NCBI GenBank assembly: GCA_030428695.1
Contig: JAUIEM010000222.1
Span: forward strand, 1-16,434
Direction: 5' to 3'
DNA from: a bacterium
GTDB lineage: Bacteria; Planctomycetota; J058; JAJDCP01
DNA length: 16,434 nt
Of the stretch, positions 5,519 to 14,658 are shown in pieces. The notes beneath the pieces are model-generated. The model saw only the letters and a list, made by a program, of their open reading frames with translations. It searched no databases and had not been told where the DNA came from. Position 1 is the stretch's first letter. Each line of letters starts with the position of its first letter. The position numbers and the translations under genes are program-made.

Positions 5519-6508
5519 ATGACGGAGAAAGCTCCCCTGCAGGTCGCGGTCACCGGAGCTGCCGGCCAGATCTGCTACAACCTGATTTTCCAGATCGCCA
5601 GCGGCGCGATGCTCGGGCCGGATCAACCGGTCAGCTTTCGGCTCATCGAGATTCCGCAGGCCGTGAAGGCCGCCGAAGGCGTCGTGATGGAGCTGATGGA
5701 CTGCGCGTTTCCCCTCGTGCGCGACGTCACGGTCACCGATGACCCCGCCGTCGGCTTCGACGGCGCGAACTGGGCGGTCCTCGTCGGCGCCTTCCCGCGC
5801 GGGCCGGGCATGCTGCGCAAGGACCTGATCCACAAGAACGGTCCGATCTTCGTCGGCCAGGGCAAGGCCTTGAACAAGGGCGCGAGCGATCTGCGGGTGC
5901 TGGTCGTCGGCAACCCTGCCAACACCAACTGCCTGATCGCCGCGAGCCACGCCCCGGACATCCCCAAGAACCGCTTCATGGCGATGACCCGCCTCGACCA
6001 CAACCGGGCCAGGGCCCAGCTCGCGCAGAAGTCGGGTCAGCCGGTCAGCGCCGTGACGCGCATGACGATCTGGGGCAACCCCTCGGCGACCCAGTTCCCC
6101 GACACCGCCCACGCGCTGATCGGCGGCCAGCCGGTGTCCGAGGTCATCGCCGACGAGGCCTGGATCCAGGGCGACTTCATCACCACCGTGCAGAAGCGCG
6201 GAGCGGCGATCATCGGCGCGCGCGGGAAGTCCTCGGCGGCCTCCGCGGCCAACGCGGCCGTCGACCACATCCGCGACTGGGCGCACGGTACGGCCGATGG
6301 CGACTGGGTCAGCATGGCGGTCCATTCCGAAGGCGCCTACGGCGTGCCCGAGGGGCTGTACTGCTCCGTGCCCTGCACGATCAAGGACGGCGAGTACACC
6401 GTCGTCGAAGGGCTCGAGTTCAGCGAGTTCGGCCAGGCCAAGCTCGACGCGACCGTCGCCGAGCTGCAGGAAGAGAAGGCGACCATCGGCAGCATCCTCG
6501 GCGGCTGA
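5519..6508 (+). CDS. mdh: malate dehydrogenase, type 2, lacking the catalytic His
   Basis: AGGAGG (5509-5514) precedes the ATG. The 329 residues align along their length with the type 2 NAD-dependent malate dehydrogenases of the LDH/MDH superfamily, which interconvert malate and oxaloacetate in the TCA cycle. Visible motifs are the Rossmann loop [12 protein letters not shown] (11-22), substrate arginines in [10 protein letters not shown] (R94, R100), MTRLDHNRA (R158, D160), and the C-terminal [20 protein letters not shown] and GDWVSMAV blocks. The oddity is [12 protein letters not shown]. The family has WGNHS, where the His is the proton acceptor paired with the Asp; here codon 188 (6080-6082) is CCC (Pro), one base from CAC (His). 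Everything else looks intact, so this is either a recent inactivating or assembly error, or a protein kept for another role. It is monocistronic, with a terminator 22 bases after the stop. Confidence 0.95.
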   Translation: MTEKAPLQVAVTGAAGQICYNLIFQIASGAMLGPDQPVSFRLIEIPQAVKAAEGVVMELMDCAFPLVRDVTVTDDPAVGFDGANWAVLVGAFPRGPGMLRKDLIHKNGPIFVGQGKALNKGASDLRVLVVGNPANTNCLIAASHAPDIPKNRFMAMTRLDHNRARAQLAQKSGQPVSAVTRMTIWGNPSATQFPDTAHALIGGQPVSEVIADEAWIQGDFITTVQKRGAAIIGARGKSSAASAANAAVDHIRDWAHGTADGDWVSMAVHSEGAYGVPEGLYCSVPCTIKDGEYTVVEGLEFSEFGQAKLDATVAELQEEKATIGSILGG

Positions 6509-6530
6509 TTCCACCGACGAGACCGACAGA

Positions 6531-6556
6531 AAAGGCGCGCCCTCTGGCGCGCCTTT
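6531..6556. terminator. bidirectional terminator between convergent genes
   Basis: AAAGGCGCGCC (6531-6541) and GGCGCGCCTTT (6546-6556) form a perfect 11-bp stem around CTCT. On the plus strand it ends in TTTCATT, and on the minus strand in TTTTCTG. It can therefore serve both malate dehydrogenase and the exported-protein gene that ends at 6577. Confidence 0.85.
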
Positions 6557-6576
6557 CATTGTGAGCTCCTCGCGGG

Positions 6577-7770
6577 TTACCCCTCTTCGTCTTCTCCCTT
6601 GAGCAGCGGCTCGACCGCCCGCTCCGCCTCGGCCCGGGCCGGCGCGAGGATGTATTCCTCGACCGAGCGGTACAGCGCCTCGACGTGGAGGCGGAGCAGC
6701 TGCTCGCGCTGGTTCGCGTCGAGCTCCTGCGCGCGGCAGGCGCGCTCGAGGGCCTCCTCCGCCGCCAGGGAGATGGTGCGGGCCTCCCCAAGCAGACTGC
6801 GGCGCGCGGCCTCGACCACCACCCCGCTCATGCGGTCGAGGCCGAGCTCGTAGTGCTCCGGCCCGACCAGCTTCGCGATCTCGGTCAGCTTCTCCTCGAG
6901 CCCGCGGAAGGCGCGCCCCACCGTGAAGCGCACCATCGTGTCGGCGAAGCTGATCGCGTAGATGCGTCCGTAGGCCTCGGTCCAGAACGCGGACAGGACC
7001 TCGGGGTCGCGCGTCTTCCCCAGCACCTCGCCGTGCAGCGCGGTGAGGAACGGCGCCAGGGCCTCGCTGCGCATGCGGCCGGGGATCTGCAGCGTGTCGG
7101 CCTCCGTGAAGGTCGGCGCGGCGAAGGGTTGCGCTTCGACCGCGAAGGAGACGGTCCGCACCCGCGCCTCGTTGTCCGCGCGGGTCGACACGAGCTCGTG
7201 CAGGAAGCCGGTCTCCTCGTTGACCGCGAGCAGCCGGTGGTCGTCGCGCACCATGTACAGCCCGGCGATCGCCTCCTCGTCGCTGCCCTCGAGATCTTCG
7301 ATCCAGGACGCGTGCAGGTTGCGACCCTCGAAGTCCAGCCGCAGCCCCGCGGCCAGCGTCACGGTGTTCGAGTCCCCGCCGAAGCGCACCTCGACCGTCG
7401 GCACGCGCCGCGGCACGGCCTCGGCGATCGCGCGCTTGTCCGCGCCGAACCGCTCCTCCGCGAGGCCGGCGACTTCCTCGAGGGTCGAGAAGAACGGGCC
7501 GGTGTCGAGCAGCAGACAGACCTGCCCATCGGAGAATGTGCACACGTCGCCGTCGACATACCACGTGCGCCCGTCGTCGATGCTGAGGTGCAGCCGTTGG
7601 GGCGAGAAGGCCAGGTGGAAGGGCAGGGGCGGCCGCAGCCCGTCCCAGTCGACCAGCAGCTCGGCGCGCCAGGGCTCGCCGTTGGTCAGCTTGGCGACAC
7701 AGCTGCCCGCGACGTCGTCGGCGAAGCCCGGGAGCCCGAGCAGCAGCACAGTGAGCAGAACGCGTCGCAT
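6577..7770 (-). CDS. exported protein of unknown function
   Basis: The ATG at 7770 is chosen because GGGAGG lies six bases upstream and the protein then starts with a clean signal peptide (MRRVLLTVLLLGLPGFA, cleavage before DD). The longer frame to 7872 adds an unlikely Pro/Ala leader. The product has 397 residues. The mature N-terminal ~220 residues look beta-rich (RAELLVDW, LHLSIDDGRTWYVDGDVC, VEVRFGGDSNTVTL, LHASWIEDLEG). The last ~110 residues are Glu/Arg/Ala-rich and probably helical or coiled-coil, ending in an acidic tail (GEDEEG). I recognise no family, catalytic motif or membrane segment. It lies 112 bases downstream of the cyclase gene on the same strand. A small hairpin in the gap (GCCTCC/GGAGGC, 7843-7858) lacks a T tract, so read-through from the signalling genes is plausible. 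Location: periplasm or outside the cell. Confidence 0.8.
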   Translation of the reverse strand: MRRVLLTVLLLGLPGFADDVAGSCVAKLTNGEPWRAELLVDWDGLRPPLPFHLAFSPQRLHLSIDDGRTWYVDGDVCTFSDGQVCLLLDTGPFFSTLEEVAGLAEERFGADKRAIAEAVPRRVPTVEVRFGGDSNTVTLAAGLRLDFEGRNLHASWIEDLEGSDEEAIAGLYMVRDDHRLLAVNEETGFLHELVSTRADNEARVRTVSFAVEAQPFAAPTFTEADTLQIPGRMRSEALAPFLTALHGEVLGKTRDPEVLSAFWTEAYGRIYAISFADTMVRFTVGRAFRGLEEKLTEIAKLVGPEHYELGLDRMSGVVVEAARRSLLGEARTISLAAEEALERACRAQELDANQREQLLRLHVEALYRSVEEYILAPARAEAERAVEPLLKGEDEEG

Positions 7771-7882
7771 CAGATTCCTCCCGACCGCAGGGGTCGCAGC
7801 GTGGATCGGAGCCACGCGCTCTGGCCACGGAGCCACCGCGCAGCCTCCCGCAGGAGGCCGCTCGCGGAGCACACCGCCGAGC

Positions 7883-9658
7883 TCAGTGATAGACGACCTC
7901 GAAGATCTCGAGCTTGCCGGACTTGCCCTTCAGGGACACCGGCCCCAGGGACCGCAGCTGTAGCTGGCCGTCGACCAGCCGCGCGGTCTCGGGATGCACG
8001 ACCACCTGCCGCGGCCCGGCGACGCTGCACAGGCGGCTCGCCGTGTTGACCGTGTCGCCGATGACCGTGTATTCCATACGCTGCAGGGAGCCGATGTTGC
8101 CGGCGATCACCTCGCCGGTTCCGACGCCGATCCCCATCTCGAAGGTGGAGCGCCCTTCGGCCCGCCACTTTTCGTTGAGCTCGGCGAGCTTGATCTGCAT
8201 GTGGACCGCCGCGCGCACGGCGCGGACGTGGTCGTCCGGGCGGCTGTACGGAGAGCCGAACACCGCCATGATCGCGTCCCCGATGTATTTGTCGAGCGTG
8301 CCCTCGAAGTTGAAGATGATCTCCGTCATCGCCGTGAAGTACTCGTTGAGCAGCGCGACGACGGTCTGCGGATCGAGGCTCTCGGACAACGAGGTGAAGC
8401 CGCGGATGTCGCTGAACAGCACGTTGCAGCGCTTCTTCTGGCCACCGAGCGAGAGCTCGCCCTTCTCTTCGATGATCTTGTCGACGATCGAGGGAGACAG
8501 ATAGCGCTGCAGGTTCGAGCGGATCTGCGCCTCGTTCTTGATGTCCTCGACGAGCATCAGGTTCTGGATCGCGATCGCCGCCTGGTTGGCGAGCGCTGTC
8601 GCGAAGCCGAGGTCGTGCTCGGAGAACGTGCCGACCGCCTGGTTGTTGTCGACCTGCATCACGCCGAGGATCTGGTCGCCGGTCCAGAGCGGGATCACCA
8701 TCACCGACTTGAAGTTGAACTGGATGATGCTCATTCCGGCCTGGAAGCGCTCGTCGTCCTGCGCGTCGCTTGTCAGCAGCGCCTCGCGGCTGCGCAGGCA
8801 GGTCTCGAGCAGCGTGCGGCTGTAGACCACCTGGCTGAAGTCGTTGAACTCGCCGTCCGGCCCGCGCGCGAACTTCGGGGTCAGGACGTTGGTCTCTTTG
8901 TCGACGACGAACATCAGGACGTTCTTCGCCTTGACCACCTTGATCAGGAGGTCGACGACCTGCCGGAACAGGGCGTGCATGTCGCGGGTCTGCGCGAACT
9001 GCTTGCCGGCCTCGTACAGGATCGAGAGCTTGAGGTGCGCATCCTCCATGGTGCGCATCTCTTCGCTCTTCTCGAGCTCCCGCTTGCGGTTGGCGATCTT
9101 GAGGTCGCCGTCGGTGGTCAGCGAGACCATCGAGAAGTTGCCCATCGACATGTTCTGCTTGAGGTCGAAATCGACGGAGCTCGCGGTCTTCTCGCGCTCG
9201 AGGTCGCTCTTGTTCAGGCAGATCGACTGCAGGACCTGATAGCTCTCCTGCTGCGGGGTGCGCTGGGGCATGCGCATGGTCGGCCCCTGCGAGCGGCCGG
9301 TGTCGGTCGCGCCGGAGCCGAAGGCATCGGAGGAGCTCAGCGGTTCGAGGCGCCCGGTCATCGCCTGCTGGCGGAACTCGAGCAGGACGCGGCCGAGCTG
9401 GAGCCGGTCGCCCTGGGCGAGGATGCGCTTGGTCACCTTCTGGCCGTTGCAGTGGGTCCCGAAGCGGCTCCCGAGGTCCTCGAGCATCACCCCCTGGGGG
9501 GTCGCCTGCAGCCGTGCATGGCGCCGGGAGACACTGCTGTCGAACAGCACGATGCCGCAGTCCCTGTGGCGCCCGACCAGCACCTCCTGCCCGGCCGGAA
9601 GGTGGAACTTTCTCCCGGCGTCGGGACCGGAGACGACCACGAGGTGGGGGGTGTTCAT
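7883..9658 (-). CDS. FHA-GAF class III adenylate/guanylate cyclase
   Basis: The start is the ATG at 9658, where the FHA domain begins; AGAGG just upstream is a modest ribosome-binding site. The product has 591 residues. FHA spans about 4-95: GR(30)HRDC, SRRH (44-47) and DLGSRFGT, where the usual Asn of SxNG is Phe66. A linker to ~190 is followed by a short coiled coil and GAF (about 205-370). The class III cyclase catalytic domain spans about 405-590. Both metal aspartates are present (FSDIRGF, D417; KYIGDAIMAVFG, D461), as are the purine-recognition Lys457 and Asp535 expected for ATP, and Asn538 and Arg542 (VNTASRL) of the transition state. It should therefore be active, most likely making cAMP from ATP. 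FHA domains bind phosphothreonine and GAF domains bind small ligands or dimerise, so activity is probably controlled by a Ser/Thr kinase and a ligand. It is soluble, with no membrane segments. Confidence 0.95.
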   Translation of the reverse strand: MNTPHLVVVSGPDAGRKFHLPAGQEVLVGRHRDCGIVLFDSSVSRRHARLQATPQGVMLEDLGSRFGTHCNGQKVTKRILAQGDRLQLGRVLLEFRQQAMTGRLEPLSSSDAFGSGATDTGRSQGPTMRMPQRTPQQESYQVLQSICLNKSDLEREKTASSVDFDLKQNMSMGNFSMVSLTTDGDLKIANRKRELEKSEEMRTMEDAHLKLSILYEAGKQFAQTRDMHALFRQVVDLLIKVVKAKNVLMFVVDKETNVLTPKFARGPDGEFNDFSQVVYSRTLLETCLRSREALLTSDAQDDERFQAGMSIIQFNFKSVMVIPLWTGDQILGVMQVDNNQAVGTFSEHDLGFATALANQAAIAIQNLMLVEDIKNEAQIRSNLQRYLSPSIVDKIIEEKGELSLGGQKKRCNVLFSDIRGFTSLSESLDPQTVVALLNEYFTAMTEIIFNFEGTLDKYIGDAIMAVFGSPYSRPDDHVRAVRAAVHMQIKLAELNEKWRAEGRSTFEMGIGVGTGEVIAGNIGSLQRMEYTVIGDTVNTASRLCSVAGPRQVVVHPETARLVDGQLQLRSLGPVSLKGKSGKLEIFEVVYH

Positions 9659-9762
9659 GGAACCTCTGCACACTGGTGCGATGGACCCTTGACGTCTCGC
9701 GACAAGCAGCGAGGCGACGCCGCCGCCAGACGTCCAACGCAATCTCTTCAGTCTCCCCGCTC

Positions 9763-9792
9763 GTTATAGCATCGAAGGGGCGCTCAGCTCAA
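9763..9792 (-). promoter_or_regulatory. sigma-70-type promoter of the FHA-cyclase gene
   Basis: On the minus strand TTGAGC (9792-9787) and TATAAC (9768-9763) are 18 bases apart and match the consensus at 4 and 5 of 6 positions. The -10 is extended by an upstream TGC. Transcription would start near 9756, about 100 bases before the start codon. The cyclase gene can thus be expressed separately from the upstream FHA gene. Confidence 0.55.
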
Positions 9793-9893
9793 GCACGCTC
9801 GCGCGCGGACCGAAGGCATCCCGGCAGGCCTCGGCCGTCCGGCTGGTAGAAAGGGAAAAGATCGCGCCCCGGGTCCGGCACAGCCCGCGGCGG

Positions 9894-11504
9894 CTAGCCC
9901 GCGTTATCCTGCCCGTTGGTCTGCTTGCGCAGCCGGACGACAAAGGTCGAGCCCCGCCCGACGACGCTGTTGCAGGCCACCGTTCCGCCGGCCGCCGCCG
10001 CCGCCCGCCGGGCGAAGGCCAGGCCGACGCCGCTCGACTTGCCCGCGGCGCTGTAGAAAGGCTCGAACACCCGCCCGAGCTGCGCCGCCGCGATCCCGCG
10101 CCCGCGGTCGGCGACCGCGATCTCGACCCCCTGGGGGAAGTCGCTCAGCCGCACCCACACGTCGCCGCCCTGGGTGCCGTAGGCGTGGCGCGCGGCGTTG
10201 TCGATCAACACCGCCGTCGCGAGCACCACCGCGTCCTCGGCCTGGGTCCAGGGCACCGACTCCGGCTTCTCGAAGTGGATCTTGATCCCGCTGCCCGCGA
10301 AGGCCTGCGCCAGGCTGTCGATCAGGTTCCTCAGGGAGACGCTGAGGTCGCCGGCCTGCGGCGCGTCGCCGAGCTCGGCCGCCCGTTCGAGCAGCGCCTG
10401 CAGCTGCTCGCGCGCCACGGGCTCTTCCCCTTCCGCCTCGCACAGCGCTCCGAGCCCGGCGCGCAGGTGCCGCAGGGCGCCGCCCGCGCGGCGGGCCGCG
10501 ATCAGCTCGGGCGCCGCCTGCAGGGCCGCAGCCTGGGCTGCGGACAGGACGTGTTTCTGGGCCTCGAGGCGCCGCCCGCTCTCGCGCAGCGTCTCCTGCA
10601 GCTGCGTGTTGTAGGCGCGCCACACCGCGCGGCTGTAGTGCCGCTCGATGTAGACGCAAGCCGGGGAGCGCAGCGCCTCGACGAACTGCCGGTCCTCGAC
10701 GCTGAAGCGGCCGGGCTCGTGGGTGTGGTCGAGATACAGGAGGCCGACGGGCGTGCCGCGGATGGTCAGGGGCACGGCGAGCACCGAGCGCACCGCGGTG
10801 TGGATCGCGCTCTCCTTGATCTGCAGGCGTCCGTCCTCGAGGGCGTCGGCGATCAGCAGGGTGCTGCGTGAGGTCCGGAGGACGTCGACCGCGCGGCAGA
10901 AGATCGCGTTCGAGGCCGCCTCGGCGTCGAAGCGGTGGCCGAGCTGGAGCACCAGCCGCCCGAGCTCTCGCTCCGCCGAGCCCTGCTCCTCGCGCTGCAG
11001 GAGATCCTGGACCACCCCCTCGGTGGTCGAGTCGAGCATCACGCAGCCGCGCTCCGCCCCGGTCTGATCGATCGCGACGTGGGCGAAGGCCTCGAGGACC
11101 CCTTCGAGGCTCGTCGCATCGCTCATCTGCTCGATCGCCGAGCCGAGCTTCGCGTAGTAGGGGTTGAGCGGGGTCTCGGCCGCGACCGTCGTGTCCGGCG
11201 TCGTCTCGATCCGGATGCGGGTCTCACCGATCTGGATCTCGTCGCCGATCTCCAGCGACGAGCGCATGACCGGGCTGCCGTTGAGCTGCGTGCCGTTGGT
11301 GCTCTTGAGGTCCTCGACGTAGAAAAAACCCTCTTCCTCGCGCACACGGCAGTGGGACCGGCTGAGCAGCGAGTCGTCGAGATAGACCTGGCAGTTCATG
11401 CCACGGCCCATCACCAGCGACTCGCCTTCCCCGACGACGAAGTCCTTGCCGGCGGATGGTCCGGTCTTGACTCCGAGCACAATCGCCTTGAGCGTGCGGT
11501 TCAA
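9894..11504 (-). CDS. FHA-GAF-HATPase signalling protein (histidine-kinase-like)
   Basis: The only start codon between the upstream in-frame stop and the FHA domain is TTG at 11504, preceded by GCGAGGCG at suitable spacing. The product has 536 residues. FHA (about 5-98) has complete phosphothreonine-binding motifs: GR34, SRSH (48-51) and STNG (68-71). GAF spans about 115-290, followed by a helical segment (295-380). The GHKL ATPase domain spans about 385-527, with N box LIDNAARH (N436), G1 box VADRGRGI (D466, G468, G470), F box VFEPFYS and G2 box GKSSGVGLA. The dimerisation/phosphoacceptor helix normally shows His-Glu/Asp-x-x-x-Pro; here the corresponding segment (about 341-355, GGALRHLRAGLGALC) has no such motif. 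ATP binding is expected, but autophosphorylation on His is doubtful. It has no receiver domain or membrane segment. The FHA-GAF order is shared with the cyclase encoded 235 bases downstream, suggesting one pathway. Confidence 0.92.
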   Translation of the reverse strand: MNRTLKAIVLGVKTGPSAGKDFVVGEGESLVMGRGMNCQVYLDDSLLSRSHCRVREEEGFFYVEDLKSTNGTQLNGSPVMRSSLEIGDEIQIGETRIRIETTPDTTVAAETPLNPYYAKLGSAIEQMSDATSLEGVLEAFAHVAIDQTGAERGCVMLDSTTEGVVQDLLQREEQGSAERELGRLVLQLGHRFDAEAASNAIFCRAVDVLRTSRSTLLIADALEDGRLQIKESAIHTAVRSVLAVPLTIRGTPVGLLYLDHTHEPGRFSVEDRQFVEALRSPACVYIERHYSRAVWRAYNTQLQETLRESGRRLEAQKHVLSAAQAAALQAAPELIAARRAGGALRHLRAGLGALCEAEGEEPVAREQLQALLERAAELGDAPQAGDLSVSLRNLIDSLAQAFAGSGIKIHFEKPESVPWTQAEDAVVLATAVLIDNAARHAYGTQGGDVWVRLSDFPQGVEIAVADRGRGIAAAQLGRVFEPFYSAAGKSSGVGLAFARRAAAAAGGTVACNSVVGRGSTFVVRLRKQTNGQDNAG

Positions 11505-11892
11505 GCGGCGCGCCTCGCTGGAAGATGCCTACGAATGGTCCTGCCAGTCTACGCCAGCGCGCGCGCGGCAGCAAGGGAAGGCAGCGGATGCTCCCCGTCG
11601 CTCGCTGCCCTTCTGACAGCGCCGCCCGCCGGCCCCGACGCCCATCTGACAGGATGGCAGCCGACCCGCCCGCGGCCCCGCCTGGACAGGCCGTTCGGAA
11701 ACGGTCCGCTGTTTGCAGCCAAGGAGGGCGTAGACGCAGGAACTGCGAAAGCGGTGACCGGACGCACAGAGACCGATCCGATCCGCGCGCTTCCTGCTTC
11801 CGGCACAGAGCCGGCTCGCAGGGCGCGGATGTCCCGCTCCCACCTCGGCGCCGGCTCGACCGGCGACAAGGTTCACTCAGGAGGAGAGCATC
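11505..11892. other. divergent intergenic region upstream of dnaK
   Basis: This gap separates the FHA-HATPase gene (minus) from dnaK (plus). It carries a weak minus-strand promoter (11546-11574) and several small dyads: CCGTT/AACGG (11691-11704) and CCGGC/GCCGG (11800-11814). I looked for a CIRCE operator (TTAGCACTC-N9-GAGTGCTAA) and for a sigma-32-type CTTG...CCCAT promoter and found neither. The dnaK promoter therefore remains unidentified. Confidence 0.45.
11546..11574 (-). promoter_or_regulatory. candidate promoter of the FHA-HATPase gene
   Basis: On the minus strand TTGCTG (11574-11569) and TAGACT (11551-11546) are separated by 17 bases and match the consensus at 3 and 4 of 6 positions. 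The start codon lies about 40 bases downstream. It is a plausible but weak site, in a GC-rich gap with few alternatives. Confidence 0.35.
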
Positions 11893-13857
<1,965 letters not shown>

Positions 13858-13883
13858 TCGCGTCGTAAGCCCTTGGGACACAA

Positions 13884-13925
13884 CACCCCGACTCCCTGAA
13901 AGGTGGAGTCGGGGTGGAGTCTTTG
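13884..13925 (+). terminator. intrinsic terminator after dnaK
   Basis: CACCCCGACTCC (13884-13895) and GGAGTCGGGGTG (13905-13916) form a perfect 12-bp stem around a 9-base loop, 26 bases after the dnaK stop. The T tract is short (GAGTCTTTGG), so efficiency may be moderate, but the stem is strong. Confidence 0.7.
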
Positions 13926-14231
13926 GGGGCTGCGCCGGGGCCTTCTGGCGCGCAGAGCCCCGATGAGTCCCGGCCTCGCGCCTCCCGGCAGCGCCGCGGC
14001 GGCTGCCTGTTGGAGGAGCCTCGGGCTCACCCCCACACCCGCCGAACGGTTGACGAGGACACCCGGGCGGAGGTCTATGGACAACGGGAGCTGGCCGTCT
14101 CCTGCAACCCTGCCCGGGCCCCGGCGGCCTTGCCTTGCCAGGCGGCCCCGCGCCCGCTACCATGGGGCATCATCCGGCCCCTCCGACAGCCTTGCGAAAC
14201 CCCCTCGGAGAGGTGCCGACCGGAGGCCATC
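13926..14231 (+). other. leader region of the B12-subunit operon
   Basis: This is a GC-rich gap of about 300 bases between the dnaK terminator and the B12-binding subunit gene. No gene is credible here: the frame open upstream of the GTG start has no family-like sequence before VHDKIRIL. It holds the promoter at 14135-14163 and a 5/6 -35 match, TTGACG (14050-14055), without a good -10. I saw no cobalamin riboswitch signature (B12 box), although a covariance search would be needed to exclude one. Confidence 0.45.
14135..14163 (+). promoter_or_regulatory. sigma-70-type promoter of the B12-subunit operon
   Basis: TTGCCA (14135-14140) and TACCAT (14158-14163) are separated by exactly 17 bases and match the consensus at 5 and 4 of 6 positions. 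Transcription would begin near 14170, about 60 bases before the GTG start codon. Confidence 0.5.
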
Positions 14232-14645
14232 GTGCACGACAAGATCCGCATCCTCGTCAGCAAGTGTGGCCTGGACGGGCACGACCGGGGGCCGCGCGTG
14301 GTCGCGCGGGCGTTCCGGGACGCCGGCTTCGAGGTCGTCTACACCGGCATCCACCAGACCCCCGAGATGGTGGTCGCCGCGGCGGTGCAGGAGGATGTCG
14401 ACGTCGTCGGCATCAGCATCCACTCCGCGGCGCACATGACGCTGTTCCCGAAGATCCTGCGGCTGCTGCGGGAGCAGGGCGCTGGCGACAAGCTGGTGAT
14501 CGGCGGCGGGATCATCCCCGACGAGGACGCCGCCGCCCTGATGGAGCTCGGCGTCGGCCGGCTGTTCACCCCGGGCGCCTCCCTGCAGGAGATGGTCGAC
14601 TACACCCGCGACGAGGTGCTGCGCCGGCGCGCGCAGGCCTCCTGA
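14232..14645 (+). CDS. B12-binding subunit of a methylmalonyl-CoA-mutase-type enzyme
   Basis: GTG at 14232 is chosen because CGGAGG (14221-14226) lies five bases upstream and family similarity starts at once (VHDKIRILVSKCGLDGHDRG). The product has 137 residues, the usual length for free-standing mutase C-terminal/small subunits. D15-x-H17-x-x-G20 is the DxHxxG motif whose His coordinates cobalt, and GGGIIP (91-96) is the nucleotide-loop motif. The SxL motif is altered: the sequence reads SIHSAAH, with His64 where Leu is normal. The partner, a catalytic acyl-CoA mutase large subunit, is not in the window. Such pairs isomerise methylmalonyl-CoA, isobutyryl-CoA, ethylmalonyl-CoA or 2-hydroxyisobutyryl-CoA; this sequence alone does not say which. 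The acyl-CoA synthetase gene 13 bases downstream is probably co-transcribed and may supply the CoA ester. Confidence 0.92.
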   Translation: MHDKIRILVSKCGLDGHDRGPRVVARAFRDAGFEVVYTGIHQTPEMVVAAAVQEDVDVVGISIHSAAHMTLFPKILRLLREQGAGDKLVIGGGIIPDEDAAALMELGVGRLFTPGASLQEMVDYTRDEVLRRRAQAS

Positions 14646-14658
14646 GCCGGAGCGCGCG

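Noticed and set aside
5501..7828. 775-residue minus-strand frame across mdh and the exported-protein gene
   Set aside because: Shadow of two genes with clear motifs and a terminator between them.
7994..9769. 591-residue plus-strand frame opposite the FHA-cyclase gene
   Set aside because: Shadow translation; the minus strand has all cyclase catalytic residues.
11487..11505. CTTGA-N9-TCAAG inverted repeat at the start of the FHA-HATPase gene, resembling CIRCE spacing
   Set aside because: Only 5-bp arms, lies inside the coding start, and the sequence is unrelated to the conserved CIRCE half-site.
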